Source: Rhytidiadelphus loreus
Taxonomy: Eukaryota; Streptophyta; Bryopsida; Hypnales; Hylocomiaceae
Assembly: GCA_947034895.1 (NCBI GenBank)
Contig: OX344764.1
Span: 45,737,348 to 45,801,347, forward strand
Direction: 5' to 3'
DNA: 64,000 nt
The notes beneath the pieces were generated by a model. That model was not told the DNA's origin. It saw only the letters and a list, made by a program, of their open reading frames with translations, and ran no database searches. Shown in pieces: positions 43,762 through 55,500 of this stretch (the stretch's first letter is position 1; each line of letters starts with the position of its first letter). A program made the translations under genes and the position numbers.

Positions 43762-44117
43762 AGCATCTATGGAACATATGGTGAGCAATTGGATGCGTTT
43801 GAATTTTTTCCCGTGTAGGGAGATAGAAAATATTGGGATTGCAAAATTTTCAGAATTTTATTTGCAAAACTAAAAATTTTGTGAATTTTAGAAGGCAAAA
43901 AGTGTTCCGAACCAGATTGCAATTCCACTCACAGGGGAGACTAGTTACTACTCATACGTACAAATTTCTAAATAATAAATGTTGTAATACATGGCATTTA
44001 GCAATTGGTCCTCACATCCTCACATCCCAAACATGATTCACATAGAAGTTTTGCCTGGCCGGAAATAGCAGTATCCTACAAGTGAGGTACCCATCCCTGG
44101 TTGGTAATGGGTGCTCC
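43762..44117. other. AT-rich intergenic DNA, no gene seen
   Basis: TAATGGGTGCTCC at about 44106 resembles the hairpin near 43232, suggesting a shared small repeat. Confidence 0.3.
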
Positions 44118-44530
44118 CACCATAGTATGCTTTAAAAGCGCCCCACCTCCTTCAAATTGTCCCTATTTTGGGGTGAAGAATGGAGACGGGGTGATCCTTA
44201 AATGGACCACTGTAGCAATTGAATGCATCAAGAAAAAATTATTTTTCTATTGCAAGAGCCAATCATTGCCTTTGATTTCCGCACATCTATTTACAAATTG
44301 CAAGTGGACAGATTTTGGGAGATCTATGGTCACAAATAGGTGGCTAGGCCATGAATCTTTGAAAATTTATAAGTAATTCAAAAATGCTTGGAAAATACAA
44401 AACCACTTGTGTTAGTTTCCACATCCATTTTGTTTCTTTGAAAAATGATCTAAAAATAACTTTGTCCACGTAAGCCTATAAAAATGGTAGACCATCTCTT
44501 AAATGGTCGCTTTTAGAGCATACTACCTTA
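44118..44530. mobile_element. ~410-bp MITE, TAAGGTAGTATGCTC family, copy 1
   Basis: The right end GGTCGCTTTTAGAGCATACT plus ACCTTA is inverted at the left (CATAGTATGCTTTAAAAGCG). The interior is collinear with 45648-46046 (TTTTTCTATTGCAAGAGCCA; CACAAATAGGTG; ATGCTTGGAAAATACAAAAC; CACTTGTGTTAG). The left terminus is a few bases eroded. No coding capacity. Confidence 0.75.
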
Positions 44531-45647
44531 AGCTTCAATATCGGAGTAGTGACGCAACGGTGTTCTCCATTTCCTTTGCTAATTTTGGGATAGACAAACA
44601 AATCAACAAATCAATGTAAAAGATGGTTTGTCAAAAATCCAAAGAATTCATTGAGTCAAATATCAATGTCATTTGACTATCTACCATTAAAAAAATAATT
44701 TCACTACAAAATGAGGGCATTGCTTCATTGACTTTTATGTCAAAGAAGTGTGGAGATGCCATTTTTATAATGAAATCCATTGTCCATCATGAATCCTCAA
44801 AGGGTGTGGGATAATTTGAAGATGAGAGCTTGATTGCTCATTGTCAAAACATAGGAATTATGTTTGAATTAAAATTTCAAACCTCATAGTAGAATAACAT
44901 TTTTCAAAAAAACTTTGAACCAAGAAAAGTTTTTAAAACAAGATATAATTTCATCTTTAGATATCAATTTGTAATTTTGAGTCTTCAATCAAAAGTTATG
45001 GACAAAATTCAAAGAGGATGTTTAAAAATGGCAAAGAAAATGTCCCTTCCAACCCCTCTCTAAAATTTTTTCATAACTTTTGATTGAAAAACCAAAATCT
45101 CAAACTGATTTTTGGATGTGAAATTTAACTTGGTTGCACAAGACATTTCTTAGTTCAAAGTTTTAAAAAAGAAGTTATTCTACTATGCCTAAATGAGGTC
45201 TGAAATTCTATTTCAAACACAATTCTTGCTTTAATTTGACTTAACTATGAGTGGTTGAGTTCCTACTCATTTTAATTTACATATCCCGCATAGGTTGTCT
45301 TACTTCTTACAACCCCATATGTATATAAAGAGCTTATCTTCTCAATTTAGAACACAAGAAGTGAATGCTTTTTGGAGCAAAGAGAGTTTGTTGTCGAAAT
45401 CATTGTTCTCAATGAATTGAATGCTGTTTTTTAAAAGTTTTATTTTGTGGCTCTGAAATTTATTTTCGTACAGAGCATCAGTGTGAAGTTACGACTGAGA
45501 TGATTGCTATTCAAGTTCAAGTTTCTGACACTTTTTGTCACGTCCTTTTTGCTATTTATAGATGTGAGATATTCCACATTATACATTATATAAACCAAGG
45601 GATGAGATGATATAGAATATTGTACATCATTCCGTTGTGGGAGAGGG
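44531..45647. other. AT-rich intergenic DNA, no gene seen
   Basis: Parts (about 44700-45000) resemble 3120-3370 (GTCCATCATGAATCCTCAAA versus CGTGCATCATGAATCTTTAA), another dispersed repeat. Confidence 0.4.
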
Positions 45648-46046
45648 TAAGGTAGTGTGTTCTAAAACCATCCATCTTCTTCAAGTTGCCCCTATTTTAA
45701 AGTGGAGAATGGAGATGGATCATTGTAGCAATTGAATGCACCAAAGAAAAATTGTTTTTCTATTGTAAGAGTCAATCATTGATTTAAAATTTCCATACAT
45801 TGCTTTACAAGTTGCAAGTGGACAAATTTTGGGAGACCAATAGTCACAAATAGGTGCTTATGTCTAGAATCTTTGAAAATTTGTAACTAATTAAAAAATG
45901 CTTGGAAAAATACAAAACCACTTGTGTTAGGTTCCACATCCATTTTTCTTTCTCTGAAAAATGATAGAAAAATAATTTTGTCCACTTCAGCCTACAAAAA
46001 AGGCGGACCGGCTCTTAAATGGTCGCTTTTAGAGCATACTACCTTA
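45648..46046. mobile_element. ~399-bp MITE, TAAGGTAGTATGCTC family, copy 2
   Basis: Left end TAAGGTAGTGTGTTCTAAAA and right end (inverted) TAAGGTAGTATGCTCTAAAA. The outermost TA on each side would be the target duplication, so a Tc1/mariner (Stowaway-like) origin is possible. The interior matches 44118-44530 along its length. The lone end TGAGGTAGAATGCTCTAAAA at 54454 marks a third, decayed copy. Confidence 0.75.
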
Positions 46047-46289
46047 ATACTATTCACTACTATTGAATGTTAAGGTAGAACTGCCCATTACCATACAAGT
46101 TTTCTATCTAGGTATTTTGGAGAAGTTATTTTTGAGCTCCCACATTTTTTAGAGATTGAAAAGTTTAAGAGAAGTCATTTGCAAAAAGAATGAAGATATT
46201 ATGACAAAAACTGAATTTTCTGTGATTTTTCAAAGGTGAAATGTTAAAGCATGAGTAGACCCTTATTGAAGTATATTAGTTTGGGTATG

Positions 46290-47030
46290 GATAGAAAGAC
46301 AAAATTGGATACTAATTTTTATTTTTTTCTATAGGTTGGAATTTTGGGTGTGCAAGTATGGGTCTAGACGTAAGGATGTAGACACAAGGAAACATGTGCC
46401 AATTTTTTTCTCTATAGGTTGGGATTTGGATTTTATAGGGCATACCTATATAGGTGTGGATGTAAGGAGCATGGATATAAGGGAATGGTGGCCAATTTTT
46501 TTCCATTACAAAAAATTTGAAGCCAAAACAAGGTCGTTTAACTTTCGGTCCCTAGTGCAAATACAGGGAAAATAAAAAATAAATAAAATTTTGGCATAAT
46601 TTTTTTTCCAAAAAATAAAATAATAAATAATAAATTTATTTATTTATTTAATTTTAAATCACCAAATTGACATGGCACTACTAGTGCCACATCAGTTCTT
46701 AGAAGAAAAAAAGTTCAATAATTTTTAAAGTCTAATTGCACTTGTTGCATGTTGTCTTGTGGCTTTGTTTAGGCCTCAGATTCTTTATAATACTTTGTAG
46801 GTCGGAACTTGGTGTGGAGGGGGCGTATTAGTAGTAGGTGCAAACATAGGGCATGGACACAAGGGAGTGGATGCCAATTTTTTCTCAGTAGGTTGAGATT
46901 TGGGATGTGTAGGGTATAATGTACTAGTATGGATATGAATATAGGAATGAGCGCAGATGGAAGGGGGCCAATTTCCTTTGGAAGATTTTTTTGTAGGTTG
47001 GAATTTGGATATATGTGGAGTGATGCTCTT
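46290..47030. repeat. Degenerate ~110-bp monomers with a CCAATTTTTT...TAGGTTGG core
   Basis: The core (CCAATTTTTT, then TAGGTTGGRATTTGG, then a GTRTGGATRTA or GACACAAGG block) occurs at about 46312-46400, 46398-46500, 46850-46930 and 46965-47020. In the opposite orientation it occurs at about 51570-51660 and 52770-52940. It is an old tandem or dispersed repeat of unknown class. Open frames here are by-products. Confidence 0.55.
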
Positions 47031-47614
47031 CTTCTATAGTGAGGCTATGACCAAAGCTAAGGCCATAAGGAGATAACAACATTTTGTCATGAGTCTTAGT
47101 CTGTCTAACTACAAAAATTGGTAGACTATTCAAATTAGAGCCGACAATAGTTTGACCAAAACAATTAAAAATCACCAAAATGTGGCATGAGTTCAAGAGC
47201 TTACGACACCTTTACTTTTTTTTTGCCATGTATTGACTTCCAAAGAAGAGGTTGAAAGCCCATACTACAAAAAAAAGGTATTGATTGATTATGGGCCAAG
47301 GCAAACTTAGTTGAAGAACAAGGTCTAATCTTTACTGCTTTAATACAACCAACCTAGGTTGGGTTTTAGTGGATTGAAGGTCCATAGGGAGGAGGGGCAA
47401 GCTCCATCTACCTTTGTATTGGGTACGTGGATATACCATTACATACTCATGATTTAATTTATATGATTTAATTTTTTTGGATGTATTTAAAATTCTATGC
47501 CCTAGTCTCATTTGATAGATAAGTTGTGAAGCCTTGGATAGTTGAGAGAATGTACTTGGGAATAATTATCTTGATGATTAAAGTCTATGGAAATTTATGA
47601 ATTGTAGTGTAGGT

Positions 47615-48020
47615 GGTCACTAAAGTAATCCATAGGAATTTTAAAAAGAAGAACAAAAATGTGGTTCTACCAATCCACATTTGTAACCCAAAACAAATAA
47701 AAACAAAACACAAAGAATGTGATTTATGTGAGTTCTTGAAAATCCAAATGTTCAATTCACCAATAAAAATGTCACTCCCTTCTATATACCCACTAAAGTA
47801 ATCCAAAGAAAATTTAAAAAATAAATGAAACATGGTTGATGTAAATCCCAGTGAAACTCAATGTTTAATTCATCAATTTAAAGAACAAACTTTTTTACAT
47901 ATCCACTAAAGTAACACAAAGGAAATAAAAAATGTGGTTGATGTAAATTCCAATGCAATTCCAATGTTGAATTCAACAATTGAAATGAAAAATCCTTCTA
48001 CCTATCCACAAAAAGTTACC
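47615..48020. repeat. Degenerate tandem repeat with CACTAAAGTAAYMCA units
   Basis: CACTAAAGTAATCCATAGGA (about 47617), CACTAAAGTAATCCAAAGAA (about 47789) and CACTAAAGTAACACAAAGGA (about 47904) start successive units. A fourth, weaker unit starts near 48006. Spacings are irregular (about 172, 115 and 102). Confidence 0.6.
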
Positions 48021-48194
48021 CAGAGTTAAATTTCTAAAAATTGTTGAAATCATAATATTCAAACCTAAAATACAAATTCATTTTCTAATGAAGACCGTTG
48101 TTACGTTGTATCAATGTATAATAGGCTATGACAATGAAAAATTATTGCCAAACTCATTTACACTTTACACTACATTACTCCCTAAACGTCAGAG

Positions 48195-50440
48195 CACTAG
48201 AAGAAAAACGTGTCTGCTGCAACCGACCATATGCAACTCAAATGCAACTAAGTGTCCTATATAACTATCTTGCAGCTGCAATCCTCTATAATTGCACCAA
48301 CTTTGATGTATATGTTGTTGTAGTTGCAGAGTAGTCGTAGAAAAAAATGTAGGAAAATGGAGTTGTAATAGAGTGGGTATTTCACATCCTATATTCGTTA
48401 GAAGTGTTGATGTGGACAACTTTGCGTTATGTGGAATCCACAACTACATTGCAACTAGAAATCAATTCAAAGACAACTAGACGGGCAACTAGAAAACAAC
48501 TATTGAACAACCAAAATACAACTAGTTTACAACTACAAAACAACTACAAGAAGACAAATTATGCAACTAGAAAACGACTACATTTTGAGTAGAAAACAAC
48601 TAAGAAATCATTGGAAGATTAATATAGAATAACTATAGACAACCAGAAGACTACAAAACAATTATAGTCGGATTTGTTACTTAAAATGCTATAGAACTTG
48701 CTTGAAGTTTACAATTTGTTATTTTGTTACATCAATTATAAATGAATCATTGCCCTACATAAAGCTCATATCGGTTGAAAACAACACTTCAAAATATAGC
48801 TCAGAATGGCTTCTACAACTTTATGATAAAATTGGCTCAATGGCTTCCATGGAACAGAGGATTTCTAATTGACTCTTTTTTTCACAAAATATAATACATC
48901 TGTATATGAAGTCTCTTTAAACTAAAGAACAATACAAAAATAGTTTCAAACTTGAGAATAACAAAATGGATTGCAAAAATTTCAATATCTTGTAAATGTT
49001 AAGAGATTGTCTTCTTCGGATAACTCTATGGCTCCAACCAAAGATGGAACATGAGGAAGAGGTGACACATCTTTTGAAATAGTCAAACTAAAAGCTTAAA
49101 TAAGGATGTTGACAAATACATTTGATGTGTTTACAAATCTCTATCGAGCACAAGTTTCTTTAAGTAATACTACTTTTCAACCTTCTTTCCTTGCATCATC
49201 TAGAAAATAATATTTTTATAATATATTTTCATATTCGCCATGTACAATGACGATGGACAAATTTAAAGAATATGTAAGAAAAATGTCAAAGAATTTTTTT
49301 TCTTCTAATTTGTCTTTGAAAATTTGTTTATAAATTTTGATTAAAGACTTGAAATATCAAATGGATTTTTGGAGATAAAAGGTTGTTTGTTTTTCCTACT
49401 TTTCAAAGTTTGAAGTTTTTAAAAGAAATGCAGTCTACTATGTTTAAATGCGGTCTGAAATTTTACTTTAATATAATTTCTGCATTTTATTTATCCCATA
49501 TCATTTGTCATACCTCCTGCCACCCCACTTGTATAAATAACTCGTCTTCTTAACACTCTAAATTCACAATAAGTGGCCTTTGGAGCTACCTAACATAATT
49601 ATTCAGTATGGTGAGTATTGTATGATATATGGTGTATATTGTATGGTTTACTATATGTGTTGTATTATGTATGGTATATTGTGTATAATATGTTGTATAG
49701 GACATTATGAGTATACTAGTTGACCATCAATTGCAAATGAGTTGTAAGACACTTGTATGCAGCTGATTACAAGTTGCACAAATATATCATCAAGATGCAT
49801 AGTAGTTGCAAATAAGTTGTACTCATGATTCATGAGTCACAAAAAAGTTACAAAAAAGTTGTACATATTCTATAAAGTAATCATAGTAGTCATAACCTAA
49901 AACAAGTTACAAAAAAGTTGTACATATTCTATAAAGTAATCATAGTAGTCATAACCTAAAACAAGTTACAAAAAAGTTGTACATATTCTATAAAGTAATC
50001 ATAGTAGTCATAACCTAGTTGCAAACCAGTTGGTAAGAAGTGACAAACATGTCAAAAATGAGTTGCAAACTGCTTACATTGTCCCATAATCATTGTCCCA
50101 TAATCAAATATATACCTAAAGCAGTTGCGAAGTAGTTGAAATGAAGTAGTAGACCAATCGCATCAAAGTTGCAATGAAGTTACAAACAAGTTGCAACTTA
50201 GTTACCAACCTCAAACGGCAGTGAATACCATGTAGACAACCACGTCATAAAGTGCATCGATGAAGTTCCAAGTAAGTTACAGAATGCGGGACTAAAACGT
50301 TTTGCCTTGCAACTATGGTGCAACTAGAAACTTGTTAATAGCAATTGGGGCCTTCTAGATTTTCACCAGTTGCAAATGTCCGGTGCAACTAAAAACTAGT
50401 TGCTCTTTGTAGTTGCAAAACCCCTCATTTTCTTCTAGTG
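48195..50440. mobile_element. Non-autonomous CACTA (En/Spm-type) element, 2246 bp
   Basis: Left end CACTAGAAGAAAA (48195), right end TTTTCTTCTAGTG (50428-50440), flanked by GAG at 48192-48194 and 50441-50443. A 3-bp duplication and CACTA termini are diagnostic. Subterminal regions are packed with short motifs: GCAACTAR/ACAACTAG in the left ~450 bp and the complementary YAGTTGC in the right ~400 bp, as expected of transposase-binding subterminal repeats. No transposase frame remains. It contains a 59-bp tandem repeat at 49847-50017. Confidence 0.88.
49847..50017. repeat. 59-bp tandem repeat, almost three copies
   Basis: GTTACAAAAAAGTTGTACAT begins units at 49847, 49906 and 49965. The copies are essentially identical, so the expansion is recent relative to the surrounding element. 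Confidence 0.95.
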
Positions 50441-51372
50441 GAGACTATGTTTTCACCAAAACTGCCCTTGCATTTACAAGCACCAAATTTTAAATGAAAA
50501 ACATTTTTGGACAAATGTAACTGTAGGAACTTGTAGTGAAATAGTTAGAGAAGATGGGAAAAAAAATTCAAAATTTTCTATCGTGTAAATTGCAAGACAT
50601 AAATGTTTGAAGTGACAAAAATCTTTTTTTGGGCCTTGTGAAAATACAGGAAGCTGCACTTCACAAGGTCACATTTGTATGAAAAAATGTCCAAAATGGT
50701 GGATACCCTTTGGATTCATTTTTCAAGTCAAATTGGCTACATGCTTGAAAAAATTTAGACCATTTGGAATTGTACAACATATAGGAAAAAAATAGTAAGT
50801 AGAAAGAAGTAGAGATTGATTAAAAATATTAAATTGTTAACAATTTATTTATAAAATTGAAAAATGCCAATCCCAATGGTTGTAATGTTGTAATAAATAA
50901 TATACACCTAATGTTTTTATTTTTTTTCCAAAAGTATTTAAAATTGAATTAAATAAAGGACTTCAAAGTTTTAATTATTTTAGAGTAGAGATTCCATAAC
51001 TACCCACAAACTAACGCAAACTAAAATTTCTCATAACTTTCATCTCATTAATAAAAATGGAATGATTCAAAGCTTACCATGTATATAAGAATCTAAAGAA
51101 TCAATTTCAATTTTTTATTTTTTTAAAAAGTGATTTCTAAAGAAGTTTTTTTTCCTACCTGGGCTACCCGCTGAATATCTGAAAATTACATATCATGCGA
51201 TAACTTTTGAACCATGTAGTCAAAAGTTATGAATTTTTTTGGGACTTAAAGCTACTCCTCGTCCCCATATTTTGGGAAATTTTGAAAGAAAAAAATAAAA
51301 ACTCTGTTTGTAGTAAGCTGCCCAAAATTGCTATGTTGCCAAAAAAACGTTGTCTAGACGTTTAGGGGTTAA

Positions 51373-53697
51373 ATAGTTTAGCGATGGTTATTGTTCTAAA
51401 TGAGGATCTAAAAAAGTGTGAAAATTTCAATTGTTAGCAATAGAATTCAACATTGTTTGACTTTGGAGGAAGAATTCTATTGAAAATTGAATGTGTAAGG
51501 CCCAAGGAAAGCCAAGCTCTCCCATAGATTATGTTTTTTTCATAGCATCTACACCCTTGTTTTCATGTCCAATCTACCCATATTAGTACAACCCACCTAA
51601 CCAAAATTCCAACCTAAGATAAATAAATTGGCATTTGTGCCTCTACATGTATGCCCAGTTCTAAACTATAAAGTTGGAATTATTTTTGAAATTTTGTTGT
51701 GTGTTTAGTGTGTGTTTTGTTATTTTTTGTGTTGTTGGAGTTCTAATTTGGTGATTTTGATGTGTGCTTTTGTAAATGAATCAAGTTGGATGAAGTAGTA
51801 GATAATCAAGTAAAGATGTGTGCCCAAGGTGGAGTCAAGTTTTGTCAAACAATTGAAGGGATTAGGTGGTAGATTCCAAGTCAGATTTTATACCAAGTAG
51901 GAAGTGAGTTAGTGTTTCAATCAAGGGTGTGAATGTTTGCATTTTGATTTGAATGTAGTTGAGTTCAAGTTGGTAGTTGGCAAGTCATTAGGTTGTCTCT
52001 CTTTTTTCTAATAATAGCATGTTTGATTCCTATTAGGTTGTGGTTTTTAATTTCACTGTCACCCATTGTCAAAGAGTGTCCAACTCATGTCCCAACTAGT
52101 CAAGCTGTGTATTTTTTTTGGTGTGCTACGTGTGTGAAAGTGTTATTTGGAAGTGTGATTAAGTGTGGTGAAGATCGAGATGTGTCCTAATTGGAGATGT
52201 CTGGAAGATGAAGAGTTTGTGAAATTAAAGAGGAGATGTGAAATTGATATTAGATTGATGTTGTGGAGATTTTTTGAGACCAAATTGGAGAATTATTAAG
52301 TGATGAGGATGGAGTGTTCCAATTGGTGAAAAGTGTGAGCTGAAGAAGAGGAGTATTTGAGATGTTAGTTTGTGAGAAAATGATGCTAGAAAGTATAACT
52401 ACAAAACAAAACTCTAAATATGTAATGGTCATGTATTCACTAAATTGGCTAATAAATTTTATAACTCTAAAAACATAATGGTCATTTGTTCACCAAATTG
52501 TCTAATATGATATATTTTCAAACTGAATTTGTATTTGTGTGCATGTACTTATGTGATGCAATTGAGTGTGATGTATGTCTTGAGCACTTGAGTTGGAAAT
52601 AGATCCCTAATTGAAACTAGAAACCAAAGATCATTTCTTTATAGATATGAAATTCCGATTCATAAGCCTCCCCTGGAATGAACTTATTATACTAAAAGGA
52701 TAATTTATGAGTAGGTCATTATTCTCTTTCAACACTGCCCCTCCATCCAAGTCCATACAAGTATGCTCCCTTTTACAAATCCCAACCATAAAAAAAATGG
52801 TCTCCATGCCTATCCCTGTGTCCACGTCCATCTATGTATCCACACCCATACCTCTACATGCAATCTTATACTAGTATAACCCACCCACCCCAAATTCCAA
52901 CCTAAAAATAAATAAAAATTGGTGACTATGTCACTATGTTCGCACCCCAACCTTAGGCTTGCCCTAATTCCAACATGGATAGCCACGTCTACAACTGCCA
53001 TGCCATGCCACGTAATAAAGGTAAATCACAATAAAAAAAAATCCTTTGCAAAATCTCAAGCCCTAAAAATCTCAAGTAGTCTAGACCGTTTGATTGGTCC
53101 ACCTGTTTGGGATGCTTGATGATCCTAATCCACCCAATGTGACAACCTTGATTTGCAAAAGCATTGACAAGAAGCTTACCATGCTCTTCTAATGCAAGCA
53201 AATTTTGTACTAAAGAATGAGACATTTCTTTAGTCTACATTGATTTTTCCTTTTAGTGAGTGAAGGATTAGGGTCACTTAGAAAATTATTGTTACTACAA
53301 AATTTTATTTTGGAATTTTGGAATTTTTTTGTCATTCACTCTAATAGGACAAATTAATATAGTCAAAATGTCAAAAGTTCACAACTTAGGCATTATCTTG
53401 GGCATTTGAAATGTCTTGAAGAAAAAATCACAGAAGTCTTGAATGCCTATATGGCAACATGTTGGATGAGTTTGGATGCCAAGGATGTGGGAATTAGAGG
53501 CGAATTGGGTTTAGCCAAAATGAAACTCTAACTCAACCTCCAAGTTCCAACAATTATTTTGAATATAAAATGAGGTGAAAACACCATACAAAGCATCCTA
53601 GTGGGTTGAAATTTTCTCCAAATCTATCCAATACAAATTTGATGCCAAAAGTGCCCTCAATTGGATTTTTGACTTTTTCCTATTTGGGGGGCACTAA
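51373..53697. other. AT-rich intergenic DNA, no gene seen
   Basis: A direct repeat of ~55-60 bp (CTAAATATGTAATGGTCATG versus CTAAAAACATAATGGTCATT, with CACYAAATTG downstream) lies at 52410-52508. Inverted monomers of the 46290-47030 family occur at 51570-51660 and 52770-52940. Frames of 60-80 codons lack domains. Confidence 0.45.
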
Positions 53698-53700
53698 ATT

Positions 53701-53856
53701 CACTAGTAGAAAATTCAAGAACTTTGACAAAATTATGTTGATTTGGTCTCATTGTCTTGGTCAAACAAAATTCTATTGAAATCAACAGAACAGTGACCAA
53801 GACAACGCGACCAAATCAATAGAATTCTATCAAAATTCTTGGATTTTCTACTAGCG
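53701..53856. mobile_element. 156-bp foldback MITE with CACTAGTAGAAAA ends
   Basis: The left arm CACTAGTAGAAAATTCAAGA pairs with the right arm ending GGATTTTCTACTAGCG. Inner parts also pair (ATTTGGTCTCATTGTCTTGG with CCAAGACAACGCGACCAAAT). Flanks are ATT and TTT. It is CACTA-like by its ends, and nearly the whole length folds into one hairpin. Confidence 0.75.
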
Positions 53857-54144
53857 TTTGCTATATTGAATGTCATATGAGAGAAAAGTTGGGACTTAGA
53901 GTTGGAACTTTGAACTTCAAACTATGAATTTCAAATCTTACATTTATTTATTTTTCATTCACCTTCTACGACCCAAGAAAGTTGAGTTTTGGCCTTTAAT
54001 CCCTACATGACTAGGGGTGCAAAAAAACATGTAGCAGAAGCTACTCGGTGACCTTGTGGTCTTTTAGAAGTTAACCATGACTGTTTGAAAGTTGGGATTT
54101 GGGATGTAATGTGAAGGGGTCCTTAGCCATTTTCAGAGCTTTAT
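53857..54144. other. Spacer between two related foldback MITEs
   Basis: No gene or repeat resolved. Confidence 0.3.
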
Positions 54145-54255
54145 TACTAGTAGAAAATCAGACCCAATCTATTGTTTTGGTCGCGTTGATCAACAAAAAT
54201 TTGTTGATGATCAATGTGACCAAAACAACAGATTGGGCCTGATTTTCTACTAGTG
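54145..54255. mobile_element. 111-bp foldback MITE, TAT target duplication
   Basis: Ends TACTAGTAGAAAATCAGAC and (inverted) CACTAGTAGAAAATCAGGC. TAT lies at 54142-54144 and 54256-54258. The two arms (about 47 bases each, with few mismatches) flank a ~15-base centre, giving an almost perfect hairpin. It shares the TTTGGTCGCGTTG core with 53701-53856. Confidence 0.85.
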
Positions 54256-54258
54256 TAT

Positions 54259-55059
54259 AGAAAATAATGAATGTCTTAAATTTTATAGTTCAAAATTGTG
54301 CCAATTTAGTAAAATTGACAATCCACTCTTTGGTACAGGGTTGGACATATTGTAAGGTTGACAACATTTACATTCATTATACATAGATTAATAAAGCTCT
54401 TTCTGCCCAATTAACACCAAATTTGAACTTTGATTCTATACATGTGTAAAAACTGAGGTAGAATGCTCTAAAAAGCAACCATTAACATATAGGGACATTT
54501 TGCTTTCTTAAATGTACCAATAGTGTACATTTTAGAAGATGGTCACTTTTTTTAGTGACTACTACATTTCAATTGTAAAAATTTGTAACTAATTCTACAA
54601 AGATCAAAAAATATAAAAATGGGTTATATGTCAATTCCATTTTTTGTCTTAAAAAAGTCTATTGAATTTTTTTCCACGGAGTTGAGCTTCCCCCAAATGC
54701 AATTAGCTCTTAAAAGGTTGTTTTAAGCTAACAATCTACCTAAATAACACATTTGGTCTATGATTCCATGAATTCTATTTAGTTTCTAAGTAGTTGACCA
54801 TCATTCCATATTTATAAAAGATTCATGCACTTCAAGATTGAGAATTCATGGCTTCATGCCATAAAGATATCTTCTATCAAGTACACTAATTTTTTTTTGT
54901 TGAGAGGGTCCGAAAATTAATGTCACAACAAAATTTTATTCTTGTGGAAATTGGAATAATGCAATAATATTCAACCTACACTAATTCAAAATAGTGTAAC
55001 TTTTGTAAATTAGTATCATATGCACTACTAGAAGAAAAAAAATCAATGTAGTATATCAT
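54259..55059. other. AT-rich intergenic DNA with a decayed MITE end
   Basis: 54454-54480 is one end of the 45648-46046 family, and about 54480-54660 keeps traces of its interior. CACTACTAGAAGAAAA at about 55024 looks like another CACTA-type end, for which I found no partner. Confidence 0.45.
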
Positions 55060-55500
55060 TGTCACTAGTATGCCTTGTGTTGTTTCCAGAGTATAACAAA
55101 ATAAAAATAAAAGTAATTTTATAATTTTTATAATTCATAAAACTTTGAAATTCAATATCTTTTCTATAATAAGTTGGAATGCCATGAAACAAAGCCCACG
55201 CACCCCTGCTCGTAGGGAGTTTTCCAACGACACCAAGAACGTGATCGGGGGACACACGGTCCAAAAGATCTCACCATAATAAAAAATAAAAGATAAAAAA
55301 AATCTAATTTAAGACATAGATAGACTAACGTAGCCTTGTCTTATTGACCTATAGCTCAAAAATTCACACCGTATATCCAAATGCCACAAAACAAAGTCCA
55401 TGCACCCCTACTTGTAGAGAGCTTTCTGACTGCACCAAGTACGTGACCAAGGGACACACAGTTCCGGAGATCTCAATGTAACAAACAAAACAAGCAAACA
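55060..55500. repeat. Dispersed repeat related to 24345-24660, with internal duplication
   Basis: CCACGCACCCCTGCTCGTAG (about 55197) and CCATGCACCCCTACTTGTAG (about 55400) begin two ~200-bp units. Each is followed by CACCAAGWACGTGA and a GATCTCAMYRTAA block; the same order occurs once at 24490-24610. Confidence 0.65.

Larger units (their letters stand above)
48179..51368. mobile_element. TTAA-family element split by a CACTA element
   Basis: The right end is ACGTCTAGACGTT..-style (CTAGACGTTTAGGGG) with TTAA at 51369-51372. Its inverted partner TCCCTAAACGTCAGAG lies at 48179, just before the CACTA insertion, preceded by TTAC (eroded TTAA). Removing 48195-50440 and one GAG leaves about 941 bp, the family size. 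Interior blocks after the insertion (AACTGTAGGAACTT, ATTTTTTATTT, CATCTCATTAATAAAAATGG, AATGATTCAAAGC) match 33399-34323. Confidence 0.75.

Noticed and set aside
43275..43818. Open frames of about 100 codons
   Set aside because: They lie inside or across the ends of the 43253-43758 MITE and have no domain.
55024..55039. CACTACTAGAAGAAAA as the start of another CACTA element; likewise 63198
   Set aside because: No matching right end with a 3-bp duplication was found in a plausible distance.
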